A stretch of DNA of 64,000 nucleotides from Ottowia oryzae (GTDB taxonomy: Bacteria > Pseudomonadota > Gammaproteobacteria > Burkholderiales > Burkholderiaceae_C): NCBI RefSeq assembly GCF_003008535.1, contig NZ_CP027666.1:2407501-2471500 (forward strand). The letters run 5' to 3'. Under the pieces are notes generated by a model. That model was given only the letters and a program-made list of their open reading frames with translations. It made no database searches and was not told where the DNA came from. Below, piece after piece: positions 34,085 to 43,102 of this stretch. The translations under genes were made by a program, and so were the position numbers. Position 1 is the first letter of the stretch. The number at the start of each line of letters is the position of its first letter.

Positions 34085-36793
34085 ATGTCCGCAGAGCCCA
34101 CTGCACCCGCCGCCGGCCAGGATCCTGATCAACAGGAAACCCGTGAATGGAGGGATGCGCTTTCCTCCGTGATTGAACAATCGGGCCCGGAACGCGCCCA
34201 CTTTCTGCTGGAGCAATTGCTGGAACATGCCCGCCAGCACTCCATCGACATGCCGTTTTCGGCCACCACCGGCTACGTCAACACCCTGGAGCCTGCGCAA
34301 GAGGCCCACTGCCCAGGCAACATCGCCATCGAAAAGCGCCTGCGCGCCTTCATGCGCTGGAATGCCATGGCCATGGTGGTTCGCGCCAACCGGCTGAACC
34401 CCAAAGACGGGGGTGACCTGGGTGGCCACATCGGCTCTTTTGCGTCGCTGGCGTCCATGCTGGGCGCGGGCTTCAACCACTTCTGGCACGCCGAGAGCGA
34501 AGGCCACGGCGGCGACTGCCTCTACATCCAGGGCCACAGCGCACCGGGCATCTACGCCCGCGCCTTCCTGGAAGGGCGCATCACCGAAGAGCAGATGGAC
34601 AACTTCCGCCAGGAAGTCGATGGCAAAGGTCTGTCCAGCTACCCGCACCCGAAACTGATGCCTTCGTTCTGGCAGTTCCCGACCGTCAGCATGGGCCTGG
34701 GCCCGCTGATGGCGATCTACCAGGCGCGTTTCTTGAAGTACCTGGATGCGCGCGGCATTGCCGACACCAAGAATCGCAAGGTTTGGGCCTTCATGGGCGA
34801 CGGCGAGATGGACGAGCCCGAGAGCCTGGGCGCGATCAGCCTGGCTGCCCGCGAAGGGCTGGACAACCTGGTCTTCGTCGTCAACTGCAACCTGCAGCGC
34901 CTTGACGGCCCGGTGCGCGGCAACGGCAAGATCATCCAAGAGCTGGAAGGCGAATTCCGTGGCTCTGGCTGGAACGTGGTCAAGCTGATCTGGGGCAAGG
35001 GCTGGGACGCGCTGCTCGCGCGCGACAAGTCCGGCAAGCTCAAGCAGCTGATGATGGAGACGCTGGACGGCGACTATCAGGCCATGAAGGCCAACGACGG
35101 CGCCTTCGTGCGCAAGAACTTCTTCGGCAAGTACCCCGAGACCGCCAAACTGGTCGAGCACATGAGCGACGAAGAGATCTTCGATCTGCGCCGTGGCGGG
35201 CACGACCCGGAAAAGGTGTACGCCGCCTTCTCTGCCGCGTACAACCACAAGGCTCAGCCCACCGTGCTGCTGGTCAAGACCGTCAAAGGTTATGGCATGG
35301 GCAAGGCCGGCGAGGGCAAGAACACCGTCCACCAGACCAAGAAGCTGTCGGACGAGGACATCCGCTACATCCGCGACCGCTTCGGCATTCCTGTGTCCGA
35401 CAGCGATCTGGACAAGCTGCCGTACTACAAGCCGGCCGACGACACGCCGGAGATGAAGTACCTGCACGAGCGCCGCAAGGCGCTGGGCGGCTACCTGCCG
35501 CACCGCCGCGAAAAGGCGGACGAGCACTTCACGATCCCCAGCCTGGACACCTTCAAGGCCGTGCTGGAGCCCACCACCGAAGGCCGCGAGATCAGCACCA
35601 CCCAGGCGTTTGTGCGCTTCTTGACTCAGCTGCTGCGCGACAAGGCCTTTGGCCCGCGCGTGGTGCCCATCCTGGTGGATGAGGCGCGCACCTTCGGCAT
35701 GGAAGGCCTGTTCCGCCAGATCGGCATCTACAACCCCAAAGGCCAGCAGTACACCCCGGTCGATAAAGACCAGGTGATGTACTACAAGGAGGCCAAGGAC
35801 GGCCAGATCCTGCAGGAAGGCATCAACGAAGCCGGCGGCATGTGCAGCTGGATTTCCGCAGCCACCAGCTACAGCACGAACAACCGCATCATGATGCCGT
35901 TCTACGTGTTCTATTCGATGTTCGGTTTCCAGCGCGTGGGCGATCTGGCCTGGGCGGCGGGCGACATGCAGGCGCGCGGCTTCTTGCTGGGTGGCACCTC
36001 CGGGCGCACCACCCTGAACGGCGAAGGCCTGCAGCACGAAGACGGCCACAGCCAGATCCTGGCGGGCACCATTCCCAACTGCGTCAGCTACGACCCGACC
36101 TTCGCGCACGAAGTGGGCGTGATCATCCACCACGGCCTGGTTCGCATGGTCGAGAAGCAGGAAAACGTCTACTACTACCTGACGCTGCTGAACGAGAACT
36201 ACCCCATGCCCGGCCTCAAGCCCGGCACCGAGGAAGAGATCATCAAGGGCATGTACCTGTGCCAGCCGGCCGCGCAAGTGGCCAGCAACGCGCCGCGCGT
36301 GCAGCTGCTGGGCTCGGGCACGATCCTGCGTGAGTCGCTGGCCGCGCAAGAGCTGCTGCTCAAAGACTGGGGCGTGGCCGCAGACGTCTGGAGCTGCCCC
36401 AGCTTCAACGAACTGGGCCGCGACGGCCAGGACGTGGCGCGCTGGAACCTGCTGCACCCGATGGAAACGCCCCGCAAGGCGTTTGTCACCTCGCAGCTGG
36501 AGCCGCATGTCGGCCCCGTGGTCGCTTCGACCGACTACATGAAGAGCTTCGTCGAGCAGATTCGCCCCTTCATCCCCGAAGGGCGCAGCTTCACCACGCT
36601 GGGCACCGACGGCTTTGGCCGCAGCGATTTCCGTTCGCGCCTGCGCGAGCACTTCGAGGTGGACCGCCACTACATCACCGTCGCCGCGCTGCATGCGCTG
36701 GCCGATGAAGGCAAGGTGCCCGTCGACCGCGTGGCCGCTGCCATCAAGCAGTACGGCATCCAGGCCGACAAGGTCAACCCGCTGAAGGCCTGA
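34085..36793 (+). CDS. aceE: Pyruvate dehydrogenase E1 component, homodimeric type
   Basis: Thiamine diphosphate-dependent E1 of 902 aa (E. coli AceE is 887 aa). It decarboxylates pyruvate and acetylates the lipoyl groups of AceF. Visible features: NPKDGGDLGGHIGSFASLAS; HAESEGHGGDCLYIQGHSAP; the ThDP motif GDGEMDEPESLGAISLAARE ending in NLVFVVNCN; and LLGGTSGRTTLNGEGLQHED. First gene of the PDH operon; aceF starts 16 bp after it. It diverges from a two-component system that could regulate it. Confidence 0.98.
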   Translation: MSAEPTAPAAGQDPDQQETREWRDALSSVIEQSGPERAHFLLEQLLEHARQHSIDMPFSATTGYVNTLEPAQEAHCPGNIAIEKRLRAFMRWNAMAMVVRANRLNPKDGGDLGGHIGSFASLASMLGAGFNHFWHAESEGHGGDCLYIQGHSAPGIYARAFLEGRITEEQMDNFRQEVDGKGLSSYPHPKLMPSFWQFPTVSMGLGPLMAIYQARFLKYLDARGIADTKNRKVWAFMGDGEMDEPESLGAISLAAREGLDNLVFVVNCNLQRLDGPVRGNGKIIQELEGEFRGSGWNVVKLIWGKGWDALLARDKSGKLKQLMMETLDGDYQAMKANDGAFVRKNFFGKYPETAKLVEHMSDEEIFDLRRGGHDPEKVYAAFSAAYNHKAQPTVLLVKTVKGYGMGKAGEGKNTVHQTKKLSDEDIRYIRDRFGIPVSDSDLDKLPYYKPADDTPEMKYLHERRKALGGYLPHRREKADEHFTIPSLDTFKAVLEPTTEGREISTTQAFVRFLTQLLRDKAFGPRVVPILVDEARTFGMEGLFRQIGIYNPKGQQYTPVDKDQVMYYKEAKDGQILQEGINEAGGMCSWISAATSYSTNNRIMMPFYVFYSMFGFQRVGDLAWAAGDMQARGFLLGGTSGRTTLNGEGLQHEDGHSQILAGTIPNCVSYDPTFAHEVGVIIHHGLVRMVEKQENVYYYLTLLNENYPMPGLKPGTEEEIIKGMYLCQPAAQVASNAPRVQLLGSGTILRESLAAQELLLKDWGVAADVWSCPSFNELGRDGQDVARWNLLHPMETPRKAFVTSQLEPHVGPVVASTDYMKSFVEQIRPFIPEGRSFTTLGTDGFGRSDFRSRLREHFEVDRHYITVAALHALADEGKVPVDRVAAAIKQYGIQADKVNPLKA

Positions 36794-36809
36794 GACGGAG
36801 GACACGAAC

Positions 36810-38501
36810 ATGGCAATGGTTGAAGTGAAAGTCCCCGACATCGGCGACTTCGACGAAGTGGCGGTGATCGAGGTGCTGGTCAAGCCGGGCGACACCGTCA
36901 AGGTGGAGCAAAGCCTGGTCACGGTCGAATCCGACAAGGCTTCGATGGAAATCCCCTCCAGCACGGCTGGGGTGGTGAAGGAGCTCAAGGTCAAGCTGGG
37001 CGACAAGGTCAGCGAAGGCAGCGTGATCCTGGTGCTAGAAGCGGCCGGTGATTCCGCACAAAATGCGGCGCCAGCGCAGGCTGCACCTGCGCCAGCAGCT
37101 ACGAAATCAGAAGCAACGGCGCCTGCCGCCCCCGCTGCTGCCCCGGCCGAAGCGCCCGCAGCAGCCCCGGCTGCCGCTGGCCCGATCGAGGTGCGCGTGC
37201 CCGACATCGGCGACTTCAAGGACGTCGCCGTGATCGAGGTGTTCGTTCAGCCGGGCGACACCGTCAAGCTGGAGCAAAGCCTGATCACCGTCGAATCCGA
37301 CAAGGCTTCGATGGAGATTCCGTCCAGCGCGGCCGGCGTCATCAAAGAGATGAAGGTCAAGCTGGGCGACAAGGTGAACATTGGCGACCTGCTGGCCATC
37401 GTGGAAGGCACCAGCGCTGCGGCGCCGGCCGCCGCGGCGGCAGCACCTGCGCCCACGCCCGCACCAGCAGCCAGCGCTGCGCCCGCAGCTGCGGCACCCG
37501 CCGCCGCATCGGCCAGCGCCCCAGCTGCCATGCCCGCGCACGACCCCACGGTGGCGCCCACGGGCAAGCTGCCGTACGCCAGCCCCAGCGTGCGCAAGTT
37601 CGCGCGCGAACTGGGCGTGCCGCTGGAAGAGGTCAAAGGCACGGGCATCAACGGCCGCATCAGCGCCGAAGACGTGCAGGCTTTCACCCGTCAGGTGATG
37701 TCCGGCAGCGTGCAGACCAAGGCCCAGGCGGCGAACGCGCCCAAGGGCGGCTCGGGCGTCGGGCTGGATCTGCTGCCGTGGCCCAAGGTGGATTTCGCCA
37801 AGTTCGGCCCCATCGAAGCCAAGCCGCTGTCGCGCATCAAGAAGATCAGCGGCGCCAACCTGGCGCGCAACTGGGTGATGATTCCGCACGTCACCAATAA
37901 CGACGAAGCCGACATCACCGAGCTGGAAGCCTTCCGCGTGCAGACCAACGCCGAGGCCGCCAAGGCCAAGAGCGACGTCAAGGTGACGATGCTGGCCTTC
38001 GTCATCAAGGCGGTGGTGGCTGCGCTGAAGAAATTCCCCGAGTTCAACACCAGCCTGGACGGCGACAACCTCGTCTACAAGCAGTACTACAACATCGGCT
38101 TTGCGGCAGACACGCCCAATGGCCTGGTGGTGCCGGTGCTGAAAGACGCCGACAAAAAGGGCATTCTGCAGATCAGCCAGGAAATGGGCGATCTGGCCAA
38201 GAAGGCCCGCGACGGCAAGATGGGCCCGGCCGACATGACGGGCGGGTGCTTCTCGATCAGCTCGCTGGGCGGCATTGGCGGCACCAGCTTCACGCCGATC
38301 ATCAACGCGCCTGAGGTGGCGATTCTTGGCCTGTCCAAGAGTGCCATGAAGCCCGTCTGGGATGGCAAGCAGTTCGTGCCGCGTCTCACGCTGCCGCTGT
38401 CGCTCAGCTACGACCACCGCGTGATCGACGGCGCCGCCGCCGCGCGCTTCAATGCGTACCTGGCTCAGGTACTCGCCGACTTCCGACGCGTGCTGTTGTG
38501 A
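36810..38501 (+). CDS. aceF: Pyruvate dehydrogenase E2, dihydrolipoamide acetyltransferase
   Basis: E2 core subunit of 563 aa. Two nearly identical lipoyl domains carry the lipoylated Lys in VESDKASMEIPSS at about residues 43 and 163. They are joined by Ala/Pro-rich linkers. The peripheral-subunit-binding domain is at about 250-285 (YASPSVRKFARELGVPLEEV). The catalytic acetyltransferase domain ends with SYDHRVIDGAAAARF, His near 536. The first linker contains an in-frame dispersed repeat (37059-37112) encoding NAAPAQAAPAPAATKSE. The stop overlaps the start of the next gene, which is a racemase-like protein rather than lpdA. Confidence 0.98.
   Translation: MAMVEVKVPDIGDFDEVAVIEVLVKPGDTVKVEQSLVTVESDKASMEIPSSTAGVVKELKVKLGDKVSEGSVILVLEAAGDSAQNAAPAQAAPAPAATKSEATAPAAPAAAPAEAPAAAPAAAGPIEVRVPDIGDFKDVAVIEVFVQPGDTVKLEQSLITVESDKASMEIPSSAAGVIKEMKVKLGDKVNIGDLLAIVEGTSAAAPAAAAAAPAPTPAPAASAAPAAAAPAAASASAPAAMPAHDPTVAPTGKLPYASPSVRKFARELGVPLEEVKGTGINGRISAEDVQAFTRQVMSGSVQTKAQAANAPKGGSGVGLDLLPWPKVDFAKFGPIEAKPLSRIKKISGANLARNWVMIPHVTNNDEADITELEAFRVQTNAEAAKAKSDVKVTMLAFVIKAVVAALKKFPEFNTSLDGDNLVYKQYYNIGFAADTPNGLVVPVLKDADKKGILQISQEMGDLAKKARDGKMGPADMTGGCFSISSLGGIGGTSFTPIINAPEVAILGLSKSAMKPVWDGKQFVPRLTLPLSLSYDHRVIDGAAAARFNAYLAQVLADFRRVLL
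37059..37112 (-). repeat. Dispersed short repeat in the first aceF linker (in frame)
   Basis: Has GCGGCGCCAGCGCAGGCTGC, then CCTGCGCCAGCAGCTACGAA ending with ATCAGAAG. It is the reverse copy and reads as an Ala/Pro-rich peptide within the flexible linker. Confidence 0.8.
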
Positions 38502-39409
38502 GCGCGGTGGCGGAGCGTTGCGCCCCAACGCCTGCCGACGCTGCGGCATTGGCCACGCCGCTGGCCGGGTTGCAGCGGCCGGTGGCCGTTTTCGATGCGG
38601 GCATCGGCAGCTATGCGATCGTGCAGCGCCTGCAGCAGCGCTTTCCGTGGCTTGATCTGATCTACTTTGCTGACCGCGCCAGCTTTCCGTACGGCGGAAA
38701 GTCGCGCGAGGTACTGGCGCCGTTGATCGAGGCCACGGTGGGGCGGCTGGGCACGTGGGGGGCCAGCGCCGTGGTGCTGGCGTCCAACGCGCCTTCGGTC
38801 ATGGTGCTGGAAGGCCTGCAGGCCGCCGGCCTGCCGGTGCCCGTGCGCGGCGTTTTCCCGCCCGTGCGCGAGGCGCTGGCGGCCAGCCGCAGCGGCTTGG
38901 TGGTGGTGATGGGCGTGGCTTCGCTGGCGAGCAGCCCCCAGATCCAGGCATATATCCGCCGTGAAGCGGATGGGCGGCCGGTGGCGGTGGAAAACGCTTC
39001 TGCCATGGTCGACCTGGTCGAAAACGGCAGCTTCCTGAGCCAGCCGCAGGCCACGCAGACTGCGGTCGATGCCTTCATGGCCGAGCTGCTGCGCCGCCAC
39101 CCCGGCGCCGACGTGTGCACGCTGTCTTCCACGCATTTGCCTTGGCTGCGGCCGTTTTTTGAACGCGCGGCCCCGCAGGTGCGCTTTCTGGATCCGGCTG
39201 ACAGCGTGGTGGCTGAGTTGGAAGCTTTCATTGGCGCGGCAGGCCAGCGCGCACCCGGCCATGTGGGGCAGGTGCTGTGCGTGGCCACCGAATCGCCTGA
39301 TCAACCCTTGTCCGGGCTGAGCGACATGCTTGGCCGCTTGGGCGTCGCACTGACGCCGATCCTGGTTCAACCGACGGTGGTGGGCCAGCCTCTAGGAGAC
39401 AAATCATGA
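38498..39409 (+). CDS. Aspartate/glutamate racemase-like protein lacking both catalytic cysteines
   Basis: Protein of 303 aa starting at GTG 38498 (overlapping the aceF stop) and ending 4 bp into lpdA (ATGA). The fold pattern is that of MurI: PVAVFDAGIGSYAIVQRLQQ, LIYFADRASFPYGGKS and so on. The two catalytic cysteines of glutamate racemase are replaced. The first motif (normally ACNTAS) reads ASNAPS with Ser96, and the second (normally LGCTHYP) reads LSSTHLP with Ser211. It is therefore unlikely to be a cofactor-independent racemase. Coupling to aceF and lpdA on both sides suggests a role linked to the PDH complex, or simple co-expression. Confidence 0.85.
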   Translation: MSAVAERCAPTPADAAALATPLAGLQRPVAVFDAGIGSYAIVQRLQQRFPWLDLIYFADRASFPYGGKSREVLAPLIEATVGRLGTWGASAVVLASNAPSVMVLEGLQAAGLPVPVRGVFPPVREALAASRSGLVVVMGVASLASSPQIQAYIRREADGRPVAVENASAMVDLVENGSFLSQPQATQTAVDAFMAELLRRHPGADVCTLSSTHLPWLRPFFERAAPQVRFLDPADSVVAELEAFIGAAGQRAPGHVGQVLCVATESPDQPLSGLSDMLGRLGVALTPILVQPTVVGQPLGDKS

Positions 39410-41244
39410 GCATCGTGGAAGTCAAAGTGCCGGACATCGGCGACTTCAAGGACGTCGCGGTTATCGAGCTGCTGGTCAAGCCCGGTGACACGGTTGCGGC
39501 AGAACAGTCGCTGATCACCGTCGAATCCGACAAGGCGTCGATGGAAATCCCTTCCAGCCACGCTGGCGTGGTCAAGGAGCTGAAGGTCAACATCGGCGAC
39601 AAGGTGAACCAGGGTTCGCTCATCCTCACGCTGGATGCGGCAGAGCAGGGCGCCGCTGCGCCCGCGCCGGCACCCGCCACCGCAGCAGATTCCAAGCCAA
39701 ATTCGGCTCCAGCGCCCGCGCCATCAGCGCCAGCAGCTCCTGTTCCTGTAGCATCCAGCTTTGGCGGCAGCGTCGATGTGGATTGCGACGTGCTGGTGCT
39801 GGGCGGTGGCCCGGGCGGTTATTCGGCGGCCTTCCGCGCGGCCGATCTGGGCCTGAAGGTGGTGATCGTCGAGCGCTATGCCACCCTGGGCGGCGTTTGC
39901 CTGAACGTGGGCTGCATCCCCTCGAAGGCGCTGCTGCACGTGGCGGCGGTGATGGATGAGGTCAGCCACCTGGCGGCGCTGGGCATCGACTACGGCGGCG
40001 CGCCCAAGCTGGATATTGACAAGCTGCGCGGCCACAAAGACAAGGTCATCGGCAAGCTGACCGGTGGCCTGGGCGCGATGGCCAAGATGCGCAAGGTAAC
40101 CACGCTGCGCGGCTTCGGCAGCTTCGTCGGCGCCAATCACCTGGAGGTGGAAGAAACCACCGGCACCGGCCAGGAGAAGACCTGCAAGAAACAGGTGGTG
40201 CAGTTCAAGCGCGCCATCATCGCCGCAGGCAGCCAGGCCGTGCGCCTGCCCTTCATGCCCGATGACCCCCGCGTGGTGGACAGCACGGGCGCGCTCGCGC
40301 TGAAGGCCGTGCCCAAGAAAATGCTGATTCTGGGCGGCGGCATCATCGGGCTGGAGATGGGCACCGTCTACAGCACGTTGGGCGCCCGCCTGGACGTGGT
40401 CGAGATGATGGACGGCCTGATGCAGGGCGCCGACCGGGACCTGGTCAAGGTGTGGCAAAAGATGAACGCGCCGCGCTTTGACAGCATCATGCTCAAGACC
40501 AAGACGGTGGGCGCCAAGGCGACCGACGCAGGCATTGAAGTGAGCTTTGAAGGCGAGGGCGCGCCCGCGCCGCAAACCTACGACCTGGTGCTGCAAGCCG
40601 TGGGCCGCAGCCCCAACGGCAAGAAAATCGGCGCCGACAAGGCGGGCGTGGCCGTCACCGACCGTGGCTTCATCCCCGTGGACGTGCAGTTGCGCACCAA
40701 TGTGCCGCACATCTTCGCCATTGGCGACATCGTCGGCCAGCCCATGCTGGCGCACAAGGCGGTGCACGAGGGGCACGTGGCGGCCCAAGTCATTGCCGGC
40801 GAACTGCTGGGTGACGAGAAGCTGGCCAAAGCCGCGTTCGACGCGCGCGTCATCCCCAGCGTGGCGTACACCGATCCCGAAGTGGCCTGGGTGGGCCTGA
40901 CCGAAGACCAGGCCAAGGCGCAGGGCATCAAGGTCAAGAAAGGCCTGTTCCCCTGGACGGCATCGGGCCGTGCCATCGCCAACGGCCGAGACGAGGGCTT
41001 CACCAAGCTGCTGTTCGACGACGGCCCCGACGCGCACGGCCATGGCCGCATTCTGGGCGGCGGCATTGTCGGCACCCACGCGGGCGACATGATCGGCGAG
41101 ATCGCCCTAGCGATCGAAATGGGCGCCAACGCAGTCGATATCGGCAGCACGATCCACCCGCACCCCACGCTGGGCGAAAGCATCGGCATGGCAGCGGAAG
41201 TGGCGCACGGCAGCTGCACGGATTTGCCGCCGCAGAAGCGGTAA
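39406..41244 (+). CDS. lpdA: Dihydrolipoyl dehydrogenase (E3) with N-terminal lipoyl domain
   Basis: E3 of 612 aa. An N-terminal lipoyl domain (VESDKASMEIPSSHAG, Lys near 46) is followed by an Ala/Pro linker. The FAD domain starts CDVLVLGGGPGGYSAAFRAA. The redox disulfide is Cys165/Cys170 in GGVCLNVGCIPSKALLH. The NAD domain has LILGGGIIGLEMGTVYSTLG. The C-terminal active-site base segment is HAHPT-like (IHPHPTLGESIG). The linker contains a dispersed repeat (39693-39745). It reoxidises the dihydrolipoyl groups of AceF; lipoyl-bearing E3 is typical for betaproteobacteria. A terminator follows at 41269-41300. Confidence 0.97.
   Translation: MSIVEVKVPDIGDFKDVAVIELLVKPGDTVAAEQSLITVESDKASMEIPSSHAGVVKELKVNIGDKVNQGSLILTLDAAEQGAAAPAPAPATAADSKPNSAPAPAPSAPAAPVPVASSFGGSVDVDCDVLVLGGGPGGYSAAFRAADLGLKVVIVERYATLGGVCLNVGCIPSKALLHVAAVMDEVSHLAALGIDYGGAPKLDIDKLRGHKDKVIGKLTGGLGAMAKMRKVTTLRGFGSFVGANHLEVEETTGTGQEKTCKKQVVQFKRAIIAAGSQAVRLPFMPDDPRVVDSTGALALKAVPKKMLILGGGIIGLEMGTVYSTLGARLDVVEMMDGLMQGADRDLVKVWQKMNAPRFDSIMLKTKTVGAKATDAGIEVSFEGEGAPAPQTYDLVLQAVGRSPNGKKIGADKAGVAVTDRGFIPVDVQLRTNVPHIFAIGDIVGQPMLAHKAVHEGHVAAQVIAGELLGDEKLAKAAFDARVIPSVAYTDPEVAWVGLTEDQAKAQGIKVKKGLFPWTASGRAIANGRDEGFTKLLFDDGPDAHGHGRILGGGIVGTHAGDMIGEIALAIEMGANAVDIGSTIHPHPTLGESIGMAAEVAHGSCTDLPPQKR
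39693..39745 (-). repeat. Dispersed short repeat in the lpdA linker (in frame)
   Basis: Has CCAAATTCGGCTCCAGCGCC, then TCAGCGCCAGCAGCTCCTGT. It is a reverse copy in the same reading frame as the one in aceF, encoding PNSAPAPAPSAPAAP. The similarity is partly driven by Ala/Pro codons. Confidence 0.6.
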
Positions 41245-41668
41245 CTCAGCCGCCTCTGCAGCTTGACGCCGGCAACCCAATGGGTTGCCGGTTTCGTTTT
41301 GGGCGCATGCGCGTGCTGGCAAGCCCACCAATCTCTAGCTCAGTTCGGCTGAGCGCGTGCAGAACAATCCGTTTCGGCACTCTGGGGGTCGGCTGGAATG
41401 GAGCGATTCACGGCGGACATGGTTTCGTGCCGTGGGGCTGGTCGCCCGCCCATGGGGGACCATTCGATGAGCCGTCTAACACCTTCACTCAGTGCACCTC
41501 AATGGGGCACGCAGGCACCCTGTATACAGCTCGCGTACTAAAATACCCCTGCAGCTTTTCGCAAGCGCGGGCGCCTGTTCTGGCGCCCATCCGTGCAAGG
41601 GTTTTGCCTTGCCGGGTCGCTTGCATCGCTGTTTTTTTCACGCTAACGCATTTCACCGAGCTTTCTCA
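41245..41668. other. Intergenic region between lpdA and cycA
   Basis: This 424-bp gap holds the lpdA terminator, a tRNA-like D-arm around 41338-41357 without the rest of a tRNA, and a perfect palindrome CTGTATACAG (41520-41529) just before a possible -10 (TAAAAT, 41539-41544). The palindrome is a candidate operator for cycA, GntR-type by its TGTATACA core; this is inference. Confidence 0.45.
41269..41300 (+). terminator. Rho-independent terminator after lpdA
   Basis: Perfect 10-bp stem CCGGCAACCC / GGGTTGCCGG with a 3-nt loop, followed by TTTCGTTTT. It ends the PDH operon. Confidence 0.85.
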
Positions 41669-43069
41669 ATGAGCACAGATGCCCCGGCGGAGCAATCGGG
41701 GCACGACAGTGCCGACGATCTCCAGCGCAATCTCAGCAATCGCCATATCCAGCTGATCGCCATTGGTGGTGCCATCGGCACGGGTTTGTTCATGGGCTCA
41801 GGCAAAACCATCAGCCTGGCGGGCCCGTCCATTGTTTTTGTGTACGCCATCATCGGCATCATGTTGTTCTTCGTGATGCGGGCGATGGGCGAGCTGTTGC
41901 TGTCCAACCTGCAGTACAAGAGCTTCATCGATTTTTCGGCCGATTTGCTGGGCCCCTGGGCCGGATTTTTCACCGGGTGGACGTACTGGTTCTGCTGGAT
42001 CATCACCGGCATTGCCGATGTGATTGCGATATCGGCCTACGCCCAGTTTTGGTGGCCCGATTTGCCGCAATGGGCGCCCGCGATCGCCTGCGTAGCCGTG
42101 CTGCTGAGCCTGAACCTGCTGACAGTGAAGCTGTTTGGCGAGGTCGAGTTTTGGTTTGCGATGATCAAGATCGTCGCCATCGTTACCCTGGTTGGCACAG
42201 GCTTGTACATGGTGCTGACGGGTTTCAGCTCACCCGCAGGTCGCACGGCCAGCCTGGCCAATTTGTGGAACGACGGCGGCATGTTCCCGCACGGCGCCAT
42301 GGGCTTTTTTGCGGGCTTTCAGATCGCGGTGTTCGCCTTTGTGGGGATTGAGCTTGTGGGTACCACGGCGGCCGAGGCCAAGGACCCGCACCGCACCCTG
42401 CCGCGCGCCATCAACTCCATCCCGGTGCGCATCATCATTTTTTATGTGTGCGCGCTGATCGCGATCATGGCGGTCACGCCCTGGCGCGACGTGGTGCCCA
42501 GCAAAAGCCCGTTCGTAGAGCTGTTTGTGCTGGCGGGCCTGCCCGCGGCCGCCAGCATCATCAACTTTGTGGTGCTCACGTCAGCGGCGTCGTCGGCCAA
42601 CAGTGGCGTGTTTTCCACCAGCCGCATGCTCTATGGGCTGGCGCAAGAGGGCGACGCGCCCAAGGTCTTTGGCAAGCTGTCTGCCGCCAGCGTGCCTTCA
42701 CGCGGACTCGTCTTTTCGTGCGTCTGCCTGTTGGGCGGCGCATTTTTGATGTGGGTGGTGCCGAATCTGGTGGAAGCCTTCACGCTGGTCACCACGGTGT
42801 CGGCCATTCTTTTCATGTTCGTCTGGTCGCTGATCCTGCTGTCGTACATCAGTTACCGCAAACACCGCGCAGAGCTGCATCAAGCGTCCCGCTACCGCAT
42901 GCCTGGCGGCGTTGCCATGTGCTGGGCGTGCCTGGCGTTCTTCGCCGGCATCATCGTGCTGCTGACGTTCGAGGCTGACACACGCCAGGCGCTGCTCGCC
43001 ACGCCCCTGTGGTTTGTGCTACTCGGTGTGGCCTACGTGTCGATGCGATCCAGAAAACCCCGCGGCTGA
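41669..43069 (+). CDS. cycA: D-serine/D-alanine/glycine permease
   Basis: Amino acid permease of 466 aa (E. coli CycA is 470 aa) with 12 predicted membrane helices. The sequence follows E. coli CycA closely across its length: NRHIQLIAIGGAIGTGLFMG, GWTYWFCWIITGIADVIAIS, GELLLSNLQYKSF, AFVGIELVGTTAAEAKDP, SPFVELFVLAGLPAAASIIN and SSANSGVFSTSRMLYGLAQE. It takes up glycine, D-alanine, D-serine and D-cycloserine by proton symport. ATG 41669 fits the family start; the longer upstream frame is not protein-like. Confidence 0.93.
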   Translation: MSTDAPAEQSGHDSADDLQRNLSNRHIQLIAIGGAIGTGLFMGSGKTISLAGPSIVFVYAIIGIMLFFVMRAMGELLLSNLQYKSFIDFSADLLGPWAGFFTGWTYWFCWIITGIADVIAISAYAQFWWPDLPQWAPAIACVAVLLSLNLLTVKLFGEVEFWFAMIKIVAIVTLVGTGLYMVLTGFSSPAGRTASLANLWNDGGMFPHGAMGFFAGFQIAVFAFVGIELVGTTAAEAKDPHRTLPRAINSIPVRIIIFYVCALIAIMAVTPWRDVVPSKSPFVELFVLAGLPAAASIINFVVLTSAASSANSGVFSTSRMLYGLAQEGDAPKVFGKLSAASVPSRGLVFSCVCLLGGAFLMWVVPNLVEAFTLVTTVSAILFMFVWSLILLSYISYRKHRAELHQASRYRMPGGVAMCWACLAFFAGIIVLLTFEADTRQALLATPLWFVLLGVAYVSMRSRKPRG

Positions 43070-43102
43070 TCCCCGCAACTTGATCGACACTCCATCCCCG
43101 TG

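Noticed and set aside
34040..37219. Very long open frame antisense to aceE and aceF (over 1000 codons)
   Set aside because: It mirrors the aceE/aceF coding sequence and reflects high GC at third positions. Its translation is low-complexity and matches nothing I know. The same applies to the long antisense frames over cphA (6757-9468) and over the sensor kinase (31386-33947).
41338..41357. tRNA-like D-arm (TAGCTCAGTTCGGCTGAGC)
   Set aside because: No matching acceptor stem, anticodon stem or T-arm with TTCGA follows, so it is not a tRNA gene. At most it is a remnant.
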